Positions 18,086-26,899 of a stretch of 64,000 bases of DNA are shown in pieces. The DNA comes from Bacteroidales bacterium (GTDB taxonomy: Bacteria > Bacteroidota > Bacteroidia > Bacteroidales > UBA10428). The DNA lies in contig JAFGGU010000052.1 in the NCBI GenBank assembly GCA_016930375.1, positions 1 to 64,000 of the forward strand. Reading direction: 5' to 3'. A program made the position numbers and the translations under genes. The notes under the pieces were generated by a model. That model was not told the DNA's origin and ran no database searches. It saw only the letters and a program-made list of their open reading frames with translations. The first letter of the stretch is position 1; each line of letters opens with the position of its first letter.

Positions 18086-19252
18086 ATGAGCCAAACCTCA
18101 AAGTATAACCAACGCGGCGTTTCACCGAAAAAGGAAGATGTTCACCGGGCCATCCAGGATCTTGACAAAGGGTTGTATCCCAATGCATTCTGTAAGATTC
18201 TGCCCGATATCCTGGGTGGCCATGAGGAGTATTGCTGTGTCATGCATGCCGATGGTGCAGGCACAAAATCGTCCCTGGCCTATATGTACTGGAAGGAAAC
18301 GGGTGATTATTCCGTGTGGAAAGGAATCGCACATGACGCCCTGATCATGAATATCGATGATCTGCTTTGTGTGGGTGCTGCAGATCATATTCTCATGTCC
18401 TCTACCATTGGCCGCAATAAACTGAAAATTCCGGGAGAGGTGCTGATGCACATTCTCAAAGGTTTTGATGAGACAATCGAGGAACTGGCCCGTTGGGGAG
18501 TGCATGTATATCTTACCGGCGGTGAAACGGCTGATGTGGGCGATCTCGTTCGCACCATTATAGTCGATTCCACGGTAATAAGCCGTATGAAACGTTCTGA
18601 AGTTATCGAAGTGAATATTCAGCCCGGTGATGTAATCATAGGACTCGCATCATCCGGTAAAACTGTATATGAAAACGGATACAACAGCGGCATTGGCAGC
18701 AACGGACTCACCTCGGCGAGGCATGACGTTTTTACCAGTCACCTGGCCGATAAATACCCGGAGTCTTATGATGACCTCATCCCCAAATCTCTTGTGTATA
18801 CCGGGAAGTATCAACTCACACAAAAAATTGCCGAATTGGGCACGGACGCCGGAAAGCTGGTACTGTCCCCAACCCGAACCTATGCCCCGCTGATTAAAAG
18901 GGTGCTTGATAAATACCGGCCGGAGATCCATGGAATGATTCATTGCACGGGGGGCGGACAAACCAAGGTCTTGAAATTCATCAGTGACCTGCACGTGATC
19001 AAAGACAATCTTTTTGATGTACCGCCTTTGTTCTCGATCATTCAGGAGTCATCGGAAACCGACTGGGATGAGATGTATGAAGTATTTAATATGGGTCACA
19101 GGTTTGAAATTTATACACGTTCTGCAATTGCCGGCGATATCATGAATATGGCCGGCGAATTGGGCATTGAGGCCAAAGTGATAGGGAGAACAGAATCCTT
19201 TGCAGGGCATAAGGTGACCATTCAAAGCCCCCATGGAACCTTCACATATTGA
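18086..19252 (+). CDS. purM: Phosphoribosylformylglycinamidine cyclo-ligase (AIR synthase), Bacteroidota type
   Basis: A 388-residue PurM-fold enzyme converting FGAM to AIR in purine synthesis. It shows MHADGAGTKSSLAY near residue 55 (glycine/lysine-rich ATP site), the DALIMNIDDLLCVGA stretch, YLTGGETADVGD, and a C-terminal MIHCTGGGQTK. Length is longer than the E. coli enzyme (345) and matches the divergent PurM form of Bacteroidota. It heads a co-directional group with prfA and pyrF. Confidence 0.93.
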   Translation: MSQTSKYNQRGVSPKKEDVHRAIQDLDKGLYPNAFCKILPDILGGHEEYCCVMHADGAGTKSSLAYMYWKETGDYSVWKGIAHDALIMNIDDLLCVGAADHILMSSTIGRNKLKIPGEVLMHILKGFDETIEELARWGVHVYLTGGETADVGDLVRTIIVDSTVISRMKRSEVIEVNIQPGDVIIGLASSGKTVYENGYNSGIGSNGLTSARHDVFTSHLADKYPESYDDLIPKSLVYTGKYQLTQKIAELGTDAGKLVLSPTRTYAPLIKRVLDKYRPEIHGMIHCTGGGQTKVLKFISDLHVIKDNLFDVPPLFSIIQESSETDWDEMYEVFNMGHRFEIYTRSAIAGDIMNMAGELGIEAKVIGRTESFAGHKVTIQSPHGTFTY

Positions 19253-19280
19253 TTTGTAAAATACTATAATTCGCATTTGC

Positions 19281-20369
19281 ATGAGCAGAAATCTTATCAT
19301 GGATAAGCTGGAAGGCGTCAAAATGAGGTTTGAAGAAGTGGGCAGGCTGCTCAACGAGCCTGGGGTAATGAACGATATGAAGAAGTACATCCACCTGAAC
19401 AAAGAATACAAGGAACTTAATCCGGTTATTGACGCTTATATGGACTACAAAAATACGCTGAGCAATATCGACTCCGCCAAAGAAATTCTGGCCGATGAAA
19501 AAGAGGAAGAAATGCGTGAAATGGCCAAGGCAGAACTGGATGAGCTAACCGGAAAGGTGGGAGGGCTGGAGGAGAAGTTAAAAGTGCTGCTTCTCCCTGC
19601 TGATCCACAGGATACCAAGAATGCCATACTCGAAATAAGGGCTGGTACAGGAGGTGATGAGGCAAGCATCTTTGCCGGGGATCTTTTCAGGATGTACACC
19701 AAGTTCTGCGAGCAAAAAGGCTGGAAAACCGAAATTACCAATGTCGCTGAAGGTACTGCCGGCGGTTATAAGGAAATTATTTTGGATGTCAGGGGCGACG
19801 GAGTTTATGGTATTTTGAAGTACGAATCAGGCGTTCACCGGGTTCAGCGTGTACCGCAAACGGAGACCCAGGGTCGTATCCATACTTCTGCTGCCACAGT
19901 GGTTGTTTTGCCCGAAGCCGAAGAATTTGATATTGAAATGAAACAGGAAGATATCCGCATTGACCGGTTTTGTTCTTCAGGACCTGGCGGACAGTCTGTT
20001 AATACTACTTATTCTGCTGTAAGGCTTACCCATGTGCCAACCGGTGTTGTCGTTTCATGCCAGGATCAGAAATCACAGATCAAGAATCTTGAAAAGGCCA
20101 TGTCGGAATTGCGCACCCGCCTGTATAACATCGAATACCAGAAATACCTTGACGGCATTTCCAGTCAGCGCAAAACCATGGTATCAACGGGCGACCGATC
20201 CGCGAAAATCAGGACCTACAATTACCCGCAAGGCCGGGTAACCGATCATCGCATTAACCTTACCATCTATAATCTGCCAAGCGTGCTCGACGGGAATATC
20301 CATGAGATAATCAGCCAGCTGCAGATGGCTGAGAATGCAGAAAGACTGAAGGTGAGCTCTTTTACCTGA
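19281..20369 (+). CDS. prfA: Peptide chain release factor 1
   Basis: A 362-residue class I release factor for UAA/UAG. The catalytic GGQ is at residues 236-238 (SGPGGQSVN). The stop-codon recognition loop reads [10 protein letters not shown], with PQT in place of the more common P(A/V)T, a variant I recall as usual in Bacteroidota. An internal ATG at 19299 gives an alternative start MDKLEGVK, closer to the family's usual N-terminus; the ORF start at 19281 is kept but uncertain by six residues. It lies 28 bases after purM and 11 before pyrF. Confidence 0.96.
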   Translation: MSRNLIMDKLEGVKMRFEEVGRLLNEPGVMNDMKKYIHLNKEYKELNPVIDAYMDYKNTLSNIDSAKEILADEKEEEMREMAKAELDELTGKVGGLEEKLKVLLLPADPQDTKNAILEIRAGTGGDEASIFAGDLFRMYTKFCEQKGWKTEITNVAEGTAGGYKEIILDVRGDGVYGILKYESGVHRVQRVPQTETQGRIHTSAATVVVLPEAEEFDIEMKQEDIRIDRFCSSGPGGQSVNTTYSAVRLTHVPTGVVVSCQDQKSQIKNLEKAMSELRTRLYNIEYQKYLDGISSQRKTMVSTGDRSAKIRTYNYPQGRVTDHRINLTIYNLPSVLDGNIHEIISQLQMAENAERLKVSSFT

Positions 20370-20380
20370 AATTTTTGGCA

Positions 20381-21205
20381 ATGAATTCGGAAAAGCTTTT
20401 TGACCAGATCAAACAGAAACAGAGTTTTCTGTGCATAGGCCTCGATACCGAGATCACAAAAATCCCCGGCCATCTTAAGGATTCAGAAATGCCCCTGTTT
20501 GAATTCAACCGGGGGATTATTGATGCCACACATGACCTGGCAATTGCCTTCAAGCCCAATCTGGCTTTCTATGAATCCCAGGGAACAAAAGGCTGGCAGC
20601 AGTTTGAACTGACGATCCGGTATATCCGTGATAATTTTCCTGAAATACTGATCATCGCTGATGCCAAAAGGGGAGATATCGGAAATACATCAAAAAAGTA
20701 CGCTGAAACATTTTTCATGAATCTGCCATGTGATGCCGTGACCGTTGCTCCTTACATGGGATCTGATTCCGTGCTGCCGTTTCTTGAATATCCCGGGAAA
20801 TGGGTGATTCTGCTGGCACTTACCTCAAATCAGGGCGCAGACGATTTTCAGTTCCTATCCACCATCCATCATGAAAGGCTTTTCGAAACGGTATTGCGGA
20901 AATCCCTGCAATGGGGTAATCCGGAAAATATGATGTACGTGGTCGGGGCAACACGGGCTGCCATGCTCGTTAAGGTCAGGGAGATCGTGCCTGACCATTT
21001 TTTGCTGATTCCCGGAGTGGGCGCTCAGGGCGGCGACCTGGAAGAGGTAGCGGGTTACGGATTCAACAGCAGGTGCGGACTGATCGTGAATTCGTCGCGA
21101 GCCATTCTTTATGCAGATGATTCGGAACGTTATGCAGAAGCTGCCAGGGAAAGGGCGCTTGAGGTGCAGCTGAAGATGAAGGGGATTCTGGGGAAGAGGT
21201 TGTAG
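20381..21205 (+). CDS. pyrF: Orotidine 5'-phosphate decarboxylase (type 2)
   Basis: A 274-residue TIM-barrel enzyme for the last step of UMP synthesis. It shows CIGLDTE at the N-terminus, FKPNLAFYE, and the catalytic [15 protein letters not shown] motif. Size and motif spacing match the longer type 2 OMPdecase (PyrF_2) of Bacteroidota and mycobacteria. The frame can open at a TTG (20375), but the ATG at 20381 is the better start. It follows prfA after 11 bases. A period-7 repeat array starts right at its stop codon. Confidence 0.95.
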   Translation: MNSEKLFDQIKQKQSFLCIGLDTEITKIPGHLKDSEMPLFEFNRGIIDATHDLAIAFKPNLAFYESQGTKGWQQFELTIRYIRDNFPEILIIADAKRGDIGNTSKKYAETFFMNLPCDAVTVAPYMGSDSVLPFLEYPGKWVILLALTSNQGADDFQFLSTIHHERLFETVLRKSLQWGNPENMMYVVGATRAAMLVKVREIVPDHFLLIPGVGAQGGDLEEVAGYGFNSRCGLIVNSSRAILYADDSERYAEAARERALEVQLKMKGILGKRL

Positions 21206-21207
21206 AG

Positions 21208-21242
21208 GTTGTAAGTTGTAGGTTGTAAGTTGTAGGTTGTAG
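21208..21242. repeat. Heptanucleotide tandem array (GTTGTAA/GTTGTAG)x5
   Basis: Five in-phase heptamers alternating GTTGTAA and GTTGTAG begin three bases after the pyrF stop; a sixth degenerate copy follows. Confidence 0.9.
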
Positions 21243-21250
21243 GTTGCCTT

Positions 21251-21278
21251 GCCCGCCGTAGCTTTAGCGAAGGCGGGT
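21251..21278. repeat. GC-rich palindromic repeat element
   Basis: Arms GCCCGCC and GGCGGGT enclose GTAGCTTTAGCGAA. This looks like a dispersed palindromic unit rather than a terminator, since no T run follows. It directly abuts the heptamer array. Confidence 0.6.
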
Positions 21279-21333
21279 GGTAGTTGTGGTTGTTGGAGGA
21301 AGAAAAGTTATAAAACCGTTAATACGTTAAGCC

Positions 21334-22605
21334 ATGACAGAAGATTTTCTCCATTTCATTTGGAAATACGGACTTTTTGAACGTGCCGGAATGATAAGTA
21401 ATACCGGCGAAGAAGTCCATGTGATTGTGCTTGGTGAACACAATACCGATGCCGGTCCCGATTTCCTGAATGCACGCGTTAAAATTGGGCAAACCACCTG
21501 GGCGGGTAATATTGAAATTCACCTGTATTCGTCAGATTGGTATGAACACGGACACGGGAGCGACAAAGCCTATGATAATGTAATTCTGCATGTCGTCCAT
21601 CGGAACAATCAACCGGTTACCAGGTCCGGCGGTGAAATCATTCCTACAATAGAACTTCATTTTGATCCTGCCTGGTTTGAGAACTACCGGCTGCTGTTAA
21701 ACAGCAAGGGAAACCTTCCCTGTCAGTCCCGATTAAAAAACCTGGATCCCTTTATATTGGATTTGTGGCTAAATTCTCTGGTGGTGGAGAGGTTGCAGCA
21801 AAAAGCGGTGTTCATTTCCGATCTGCTGGAGAAGTATAAAAATAACTGGGAGGAAGCTTTTTACATCAGCCTTGCCCGCAGTTTTGGATTCGGATTGAAT
21901 GCCGCACCCTTTGAAATGTTGGCCAGGTCCGTTTCATTGCTGCATCTCTCGCGCAGCAGAAACAGTATTTTTCAGGTTGAGGCCATCTTAATGGGGCAGG
22001 CAGGCTTTTTAACGGATACTGTCATGTTCTCGGGATATTATAACGAGCTGCGGCAGGAGTATCTTCATCTCCGGAAAAAATTCGGACTGAAGCCCCTGGA
22101 AAAGCATTTGTGGAAGTTTTTACGATTGCGCCCGATGAATTTTCCGACTATCCGGATTGCCCAATTTGCGGCTTTGCTTGCCAGGAATGAAGGTTTACTC
22201 TCGAACATTCTGGCCTGTGATAAGATGGATGGCCTGTGGAAATATTTCAATGTTCATGCTTCTCAATTCTGGAATACCCATTATACTTTTGAGAATATTT
22301 CTCCCAATAGGATAAAAGCGATCGGAACTGATGCATTCCGGGTGATCGTGATCAATGCGGTAATTCCCTTTCTCTTTGTTTACGGTCAACATTCAGGCAA
22401 TGAAATTTTGAAAGAACGGTCGCTCGAATGGCTAATCCAATTGCCGGCTGAGGATAACCGCCTGGTTGCCCGTTGGAAAAACGCAGGTATTGAAGCCGAA
22501 ACTGCATTTTACAGCCAGGGTTTGCTTCAGATGTCGAAAAACTATTGCAGCAGAAAGCGTTGCCTGGCATGCTCCATCGGGATGAATATCATAACCGGGG
22601 GCTAA
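21334..22605 (+). CDS. DUF2851 family protein
   Basis: A 423-residue cytoplasmic protein of a family found mainly in Bacteroidota. The N-terminus has the conserved pattern DAGPDFLNARVKIG, WAGNIEIHLYSSDWYEHGH and YDNVILHVVH, which carries acidic and His residues that could bind metal. The C-terminus has a cysteine cluster NYCSRKRCLACSIG (C-x5-C-x2-C). The spacing of acidic residues suggests a nuclease-like core, but this is inference. The stop codon lies inside a GGCTAAAGCCC repeat, so the last residues are encoded by the repeat. Confidence 0.88.
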   Translation: MTEDFLHFIWKYGLFERAGMISNTGEEVHVIVLGEHNTDAGPDFLNARVKIGQTTWAGNIEIHLYSSDWYEHGHGSDKAYDNVILHVVHRNNQPVTRSGGEIIPTIELHFDPAWFENYRLLLNSKGNLPCQSRLKNLDPFILDLWLNSLVVERLQQKAVFISDLLEKYKNNWEEAFYISLARSFGFGLNAAPFEMLARSVSLLHLSRSRNSIFQVEAILMGQAGFLTDTVMFSGYYNELRQEYLHLRKKFGLKPLEKHLWKFLRLRPMNFPTIRIAQFAALLARNEGLLSNILACDKMDGLWKYFNVHASQFWNTHYTFENISPNRIKAIGTDAFRVIVINAVIPFLFVYGQHSGNEILKERSLEWLIQLPAEDNRLVARWKNAGIEAETAFYSQGLLQMSKNYCSRKRCLACSIGMNIITGG

Positions 22606-22656
22606 AGCCCGAGTTTGGGGCTATTACCGGCCCCCAGGCTAAAGCCCGGGGCTATT
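22598..22656. repeat. Direct pair of palindromes GGCTAAAGCCCG
   Basis: The 12-mer GGCTAAAGCCCG occurs at 22600-22611 and 22637-22648, each with a self-complementary core (GGCT-AA-AGCC). CCGGCCCCC and GGGGCTATT segments lie between and after them. This looks like a REP-type element overlapping the 3' end of the DUF2851 gene. Confidence 0.75.
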
Positions 22657-22746
22657 GAAAACATGCCATAACAAGACATAGTGCTATTTGGTAACTCAAG
22701 ATTACTAGCCCCAAATGCCAGGACATTTAAATTTCCTTAAAAAATA

Positions 22747-22778
22747 TTTGGATACTTCAAACCAATGATGTACATTTG
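22747..22778 (+). promoter_or_regulatory. Bacteroidota promoter of the SPFH-Arc operon
   Basis: TTTG (22747-22750), a 20-base spacer and TACATTTG (22771-22778) match the consensus very well. The start codon is 33 bases further on. Confidence 0.75.
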
Positions 22779-22786
22779 ATATCAAA
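22775..22786. promoter_or_regulatory. Palindromic operator candidate TTTGATATCAAA
   Basis: A perfect 12-bp palindrome that overlaps the end of the -7 box and the expected transcription start. A related half-site, TATCAAA, occurs at 22802-22808 close to the start codon. The operon encodes an Arc-type ribbon-helix-helix protein, so autorepression is plausible. Confidence 0.5.
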
Positions 22787-22811
22787 ATAGTATCATTAAA
22801 ATATCAAACCA

Positions 22812-23666
22812 ATGAAAACAGAAAAAGCTATTCAACCCATCAGCGGGTATGTCATGGTTGCCATTGAGGTTGTTCTCCTAGCAGCTCTAATCCTGGCCGG
22901 CATTAACCAAATCGTATGGCTGGTCATTGTCCTGGTCATCCTTGTTGGCTTTATCACTCCCGGTTACTTCATCATCAACCCAAATTCATCCAAGGTGTTG
23001 TTGTTGTTCGGCGCCTACTCGGGAAGCGTGAAGAAATACGGATTCTTCTGGATGGTACCTTTCTATATAAGAAAAGAAATCTCGCTCAGGGCCCGTAATT
23101 TTGAAAGTGACAAGATCAAGGTCAACGATAAAATCGGGAATCCGGTGCTTATCAGTGTGATCCTGGTTTGGAGGGTGAACGACACCTTTAAGGCTGCTTT
23201 TGAAGTTGACAATTATGAAGATTTTGTGAAAGTACAGACCGACTCTGCCGTGCGCAAACTTGCCGGTACCTATCCGTATGATCACTTTGAGGATGAGCGG
23301 GCTGACATTACCCTGAGTTCAAACTTTGAGCAGGTCAACAGCAATCTGGAAAAGGAAATCTCGGAGAGGCTTGAAATGGCAGGACTTCATGTCATTGAGG
23401 CACGTATTGCTTATTTGGCTTATGCTCCTGAAATTGCACAGGCCATGTTGCGTCGGCAGCAGGCTACAGCCACGGTTGCCGCAAGGTTTAAGATTGTTGA
23501 AGGGGCAGTGGGAATGGTGGAAAACGCGCTTCAAATGCTTTCGAAAAAGGGCCTCATTAATCTCGATGAGGAGCGGAAGGCTTCCATGGTCAGCAACCTG
23601 CTGGTTGTGCTTTGCGGTGACAGTCATGTTGAGCCGGTGATCAATACAGGAACATTACACCAATAG
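22812..23666 (+). CDS. SPFH/band 7 domain membrane protein
   Basis: A 284-residue stomatin/prohibitin-like protein. Two hydrophobic segments (about 12-30 and 34-55) are followed by an SPFH domain (about 60-230) with the typical LRARNFES and VNDKIGNPVLISVILVWRV strands, then the helical ARIAYLAYAPEIAQAMLRRQQA stretch. It should form large membrane-bound oligomers. It is encoded three bases before a small Arc-like DNA-binding protein, a pairing that suggests coordinated regulation. It is unrelated in detail to the FloA at 57864. Confidence 0.92.
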   Translation: MKTEKAIQPISGYVMVAIEVVLLAALILAGINQIVWLVIVLVILVGFITPGYFIINPNSSKVLLLFGAYSGSVKKYGFFWMVPFYIRKEISLRARNFESDKIKVNDKIGNPVLISVILVWRVNDTFKAAFEVDNYEDFVKVQTDSAVRKLAGTYPYDHFEDERADITLSSNFEQVNSNLEKEISERLEMAGLHVIEARIAYLAYAPEIAQAMLRRQQATATVAARFKIVEGAVGMVENALQMLSKKGLINLDEERKASMVSNLLVVLCGDSHVEPVINTGTLHQ

Positions 23667-23669
23667 GAA

Positions 23670-23837
23670 ATGTCAGAGAAGAAGTCATTTGTCCTGAGGA
23701 TTGACGCGGAAACCATGAAAAAGATCGAGAAATGGGCTGCCGATGAGTTCAGAAGTGTGAACGGACAAATTGAATGGATGCTGAGCCGGAGCCTGAAAGA
23801 GGCAGGACGCATGAAGCATAAAGAACAGCAGGAGTAG
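23670..23837 (+). CDS. Arc-like ribbon-helix-helix DNA-binding protein (55 aa)
   Basis: A small gene starting three bases after the SPFH stop. The product of 55 residues begins MSEKKSFVLRID and continues KKIEKWAADEFRSVNGQIEW, fitting the Arc/MetJ ribbon-helix-helix pattern: a beta strand with alternating residues (KSFVLRI), then two helices with the conserved RSVNGQIE turn. Arc-type proteins bind palindromic operators as dimers or tetramers. A perfect palindrome at the operon's own promoter (22775-22786) is the obvious candidate target. The rpsO promoter follows after 21 bases. Confidence 0.85.
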   Translation: MSEKKSFVLRIDAETMKKIEKWAADEFRSVNGQIEWMLSRSLKEAGRMKHKEQQE

Positions 23838-23858
23838 GTATTTTTTGTGCAGAATTTG

Positions 23859-23888
23859 TTGATTTGTAAAAAAAAATAAATACTTTTG
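23859..23888 (+). promoter_or_regulatory. Promoter of rpsO
   Basis: TTG (23859-23861), a 19-base spacer and TACTTTTG (23881-23888). The start codon at 23926 leaves a leader of about 30 bases. Confidence 0.6.
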
Positions 23889-23925
23889 CAATTCAAATTT
23901 GAAGAAGTGTAATTTATTAGAACCT

Positions 23926-24195
23926 ATGTATTTAACAACAGAAAACAAAAAGGAGATTTTTAAATCATTCGGTAAATCAGAAACCAATACCGGCGGGGCT
24001 GAGAGTCAGGTTGCCTTGTTCACCCACAGGATTAATCATCTTACTGAGCATTTAAAAACCAGTAAAAAAGACTTCGGCACCCAGCGTGCACTTCTCAGGT
24101 TAGTTGGCAAGCGCAGAAGGCTTCTCGATTATCTCCGCACCCGCGATATCGAAAGATACCGGTCTATCATAAAAGAACTGAATCTACGTAAATAA
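23926..24195 (+). CDS. rpsO: 30S ribosomal protein S15
   Basis: An 89-residue primary 16S rRNA-binding protein of the small-subunit platform. The N-terminus MYLTTENKKEIFKSFG and the core ETNTGGAESQVALFTHRINHLTEHLKT-type and LLRLVGKRRRLLDYL segments are classic S15. The frame extends nine codons upstream to 23899, but the 89-residue form is the universal length. A terminator hairpin follows, then pnp, the common bacterial rpsO-pnp order. Confidence 0.98.
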   Translation: MYLTTENKKEIFKSFGKSETNTGGAESQVALFTHRINHLTEHLKTSKKDFGTQRALLRLVGKRRRLLDYLRTRDIERYRSIIKELNLRK

Positions 24196-24200
24196 CAAAG

Positions 24201-24230
24201 AAAAGGGCAATTTTGAAATTGCCTTTTTCT
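24201..24230 (+). terminator. Terminator between rpsO and pnp
   Basis: Stem GGCAATTT/AAATTGCC with a two-base loop (one G bulged), then CTTTTTCTTTT. It probably terminates or attenuates rpsO transcription ahead of pnp. Confidence 0.8.
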
Positions 24231-24238
24231 TTTCCAAT

Positions 24239-24257
24239 ATGGCCCGATACGGGCCAT
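24239..24257 (+). promoter_or_regulatory. Tight hairpin in the pnp leader
   Basis: ATGGCCCG-ATA-CGGGCCAT forms a perfect 8-bp stem with a three-base loop, ending 19 bases before the pnp start and without a T run. It may be a processing or autoregulation site in the pnp leader, by analogy with other bacteria. Confidence 0.4.
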
Positions 24258-24276
24258 TCATTTAATTCAATACAAT

Positions 24277-26520
24277 ATGTTTAAGACATTTCAAAAAACA
24301 ATCACCCTTGATGACGGTAGAACCATTACCATTGAAACCGGTAAGCTGGCAAAGCAGGCAGACGGATCAGTGGTAGTGAGGATGGGCAACACCATGTTGC
24401 TGGCCTCAGTGGTATCTGCAAAAGAAGGTGCTCCCGATAGTGATTTTATGCCCCTTCAGGTTGAGTACAAGGAAAAGTTTGCTGCTATTGGTCGTTTTCC
24501 CGGCGGATTCTTAAAAAGAGAATCACGTCCAAGCGATTATGAAATACTGATTTCCAGATTAATTGACCGGGCTTTACGTCCGCTGTTCCCCGAAGATTAT
24601 CATGCAGAGACTTTTGTAAACGTGATGCTGATATCCGCGGATAAAGAGACCATGCCCGATGCGCTGGCCGGTTTGGCTGCATCATCGGCCTTAATGGTTT
24701 CTGATGTTCCTTTCAATGGACCCATTTCAGAAGTGCGAGTATCCCGGATAGATGGAAAATTTATCATTAATCCTCCCTTCACCGACCTTTCAAAATCCGA
24801 CATTGATATCATGGTGGCTGCAACACCTGAGCACATTGTCATGGTTGAAGGTGAAATGAGTGAAGTCTCCGAGGAGGATATGCTTGAAGCCCTGAAATTC
24901 GCCCATGAAGCTATTAAGGTACAATGCAAAGCCCAGACAGAGCTCATGGAAGAAGCCGGTAAAAGCAAAAAGCGTGAATATTCCCATGAGGTGCATGACG
25001 AGGAACTCCGGAAAAAAGTCTGGGAGGAAGGTTATGACAAGTTTTACCAGATTGTTAAAAATACTCCGGCCAAGCACGAACGTCATGATGCACTTGAAAA
25101 AGTACGCACTGATTTCATAGCCTCTTCTCCCGAAGGCACCGAAATAAAGGAAGTACTTATAAACCGGTACTTCCATGATGTCGAAAAGGAAGCTGTCCGC
25201 AATCTTATCCTGCAGGAAGGATTACGGGTAGATGGCCGCAAGACCACAGAAATCAGGCCCATCTGGTGCGATGTTGATTATCTTCCTGCAGCTCATGGTT
25301 CTGCTGTTTTCACGCGGGGCGAAACTCAATCGCTTACCTCCGTGACCCTTGGAACCAAGCTCGATGAAAAAGCAATTGATGAAGTGCTGATTCAGGGAAC
25401 TGAAAAATTCGTGCTGCACTATAACTTCCCTCCATTTTCAACAGGTGAAGCCAGACCTTCACGCGGCATTAGCCGACGTGAGGTCGGACACGGCAACCTG
25501 GCTCACCGGGCACTGAAAAGGATGATCCCTGCTGATAATGCATATGCCATCCGCGTCGTATCCGATATTCTCGAATCAAACGGTTCCTCCAGTATGGCGA
25601 CTGTATGTGCCGGAACCATGGCGCTTATGGACGCAGGCGTGAAAATTCAGAAACCTGTTTCCGGTATTGCCATGGGATTGATCACCGATGAAAAGACCGG
25701 TAAATTTGCCATACTCTCTGATATTCTGGGTGATGAGGATCACTTGGGTGATATGGACTTCAAGGTGGCAGGAACCCGCGATGGCATCACCGCTACCCAA
25801 ATGGATATCAAGGTAAAGGGACTTACATTTGACGTTCTCAAAAAAGCGCTCGCTCAAGCCCATGAAGGTAGAATGCACATCCTGGGTAAGCTTGTTGAGG
25901 CCATACCTGAACCCAGGGCTGATTATAAGCCACAGGTACCACGCATGGTTCAAATATCCATCCCCAAAGAGCTGATCGGTGCGGTAATAGGCCCCGGAGG
26001 CAGAGTGATACAGGATATCCAGGCCAAAACAGGAGCTGTTATTAATATTGAAGAAGTTGACGGAAGAGGCGAGGTAAGTGTTTATTCTGCCGACAAGGCT
26101 TCTATTGATGCCGCCCTGGCCAGGATCAACGCAATTGTTGAACAACCGGAAGCCGGTAAGGTATACAAGGGAGTCGTCAAAGGAATCCAAACCTTTGGCG
26201 CCTTTGTTGAAATTCTGCCCGGCAAGCAGGGATTGCTGCATATTTCCGAACTCGACTGGCAGCGGGTTGAAAAAGTTGAAGACATTCTTAAGGAAGGTGA
26301 TGAAGTGGAGGTTAAACTGCTCGAAATTGACACGAAAAGCGGTAAACTCAGCCTTTCACGAAAAGTATTGCTACCTGTACCCGAAGGCTATGTTCCACCC
26401 GCTCATTCAGCAAGGCCTCATGAATCAAGAGGTGACTCAAGGGGCAGAAGGGACTCACGGGACTCACGGGATGGACGTGATCGACGTGAACACCGGGGTA
26501 ATCGCGAACGCAGGGATTAG
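24277..26520 (+). CDS. pnp: Polynucleotide phosphorylase
   Basis: A 747-residue 3'-5' phosphorolytic exoribonuclease acting in mRNA decay and RNA quality control. Two RNase PH domains (about 10-145 and 325-475, with [13 protein letters not shown] and the catalytic [16 protein letters not shown]), a KH domain (about 555-615, [13 protein letters not shown]) and an S1 domain (about 624-692, [24 protein letters not shown]) are all visible. The last 45 residues form a low-complexity Arg/Asp/Gly tail built from SRDSRDGRD-like repeats, probably disordered and RNA-binding. It follows rpsO. Confidence 0.98.
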   Translation: MFKTFQKTITLDDGRTITIETGKLAKQADGSVVVRMGNTMLLASVVSAKEGAPDSDFMPLQVEYKEKFAAIGRFPGGFLKRESRPSDYEILISRLIDRALRPLFPEDYHAETFVNVMLISADKETMPDALAGLAASSALMVSDVPFNGPISEVRVSRIDGKFIINPPFTDLSKSDIDIMVAATPEHIVMVEGEMSEVSEEDMLEALKFAHEAIKVQCKAQTELMEEAGKSKKREYSHEVHDEELRKKVWEEGYDKFYQIVKNTPAKHERHDALEKVRTDFIASSPEGTEIKEVLINRYFHDVEKEAVRNLILQEGLRVDGRKTTEIRPIWCDVDYLPAAHGSAVFTRGETQSLTSVTLGTKLDEKAIDEVLIQGTEKFVLHYNFPPFSTGEARPSRGISRREVGHGNLAHRALKRMIPADNAYAIRVVSDILESNGSSSMATVCAGTMALMDAGVKIQKPVSGIAMGLITDEKTGKFAILSDILGDEDHLGDMDFKVAGTRDGITATQMDIKVKGLTFDVLKKALAQAHEGRMHILGKLVEAIPEPRADYKPQVPRMVQISIPKELIGAVIGPGGRVIQDIQAKTGAVINIEEVDGRGEVSVYSADKASIDAALARINAIVEQPEAGKVYKGVVKGIQTFGAFVEILPGKQGLLHISELDWQRVEKVEDILKEGDEVEVKLLEIDTKSGKLSLSRKVLLPVPEGYVPPAHSARPHESRGDSRGRRDSRDSRDGRDRREHRGNRERRD

Positions 26521-26899
26521 AAAAAGATCGGCTTTGGGATATGTATGAAAAATGTAATTTATTCCCAAAATTGTGTAACACTTAATAATTGGTGAGTGGC
26601 TACCTTGCAATTACAAATATTTTTGTATCAGTAAACCAGGCTGATAAATAAATTTATTTTCACACCTGATTTACTTTTTTTTGTAATTATAATTTTTTGG
26701 CCCGGTTTTTGAAAACGATGGAGGCATCAATCGATCGGTGAGGTTGCCCTTAATATGAACAGTATTTTATATTTTTATTATCTTTGTTTATAAATAGTAC
26801 TGTTTAAGGGCAAATAAACTGATAACATTTTGTAAGTTTGTAAACACCATAATCTTACATAGCTTTTTTCAGAATTGTAAAACAAATAACTATTGAATC
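26521..26899. other. AT-rich intergenic leader region
   Basis: No coding frame seen. Two plus-strand boxes fit TAnnTTTG: TATCTTTG at 26779-26786 and TAAGTTTG at 26833-26840. The second is the better distance (about 60 bases) from the lipoprotein gene. No strong terminator for pnp is apparent. Confidence 0.45.

Noticed and set aside
25576-26241. 221-codon frame antisense to pnp
   Set aside because: Shadow of the conserved pnp coding sequence; no independent start signal or motif.
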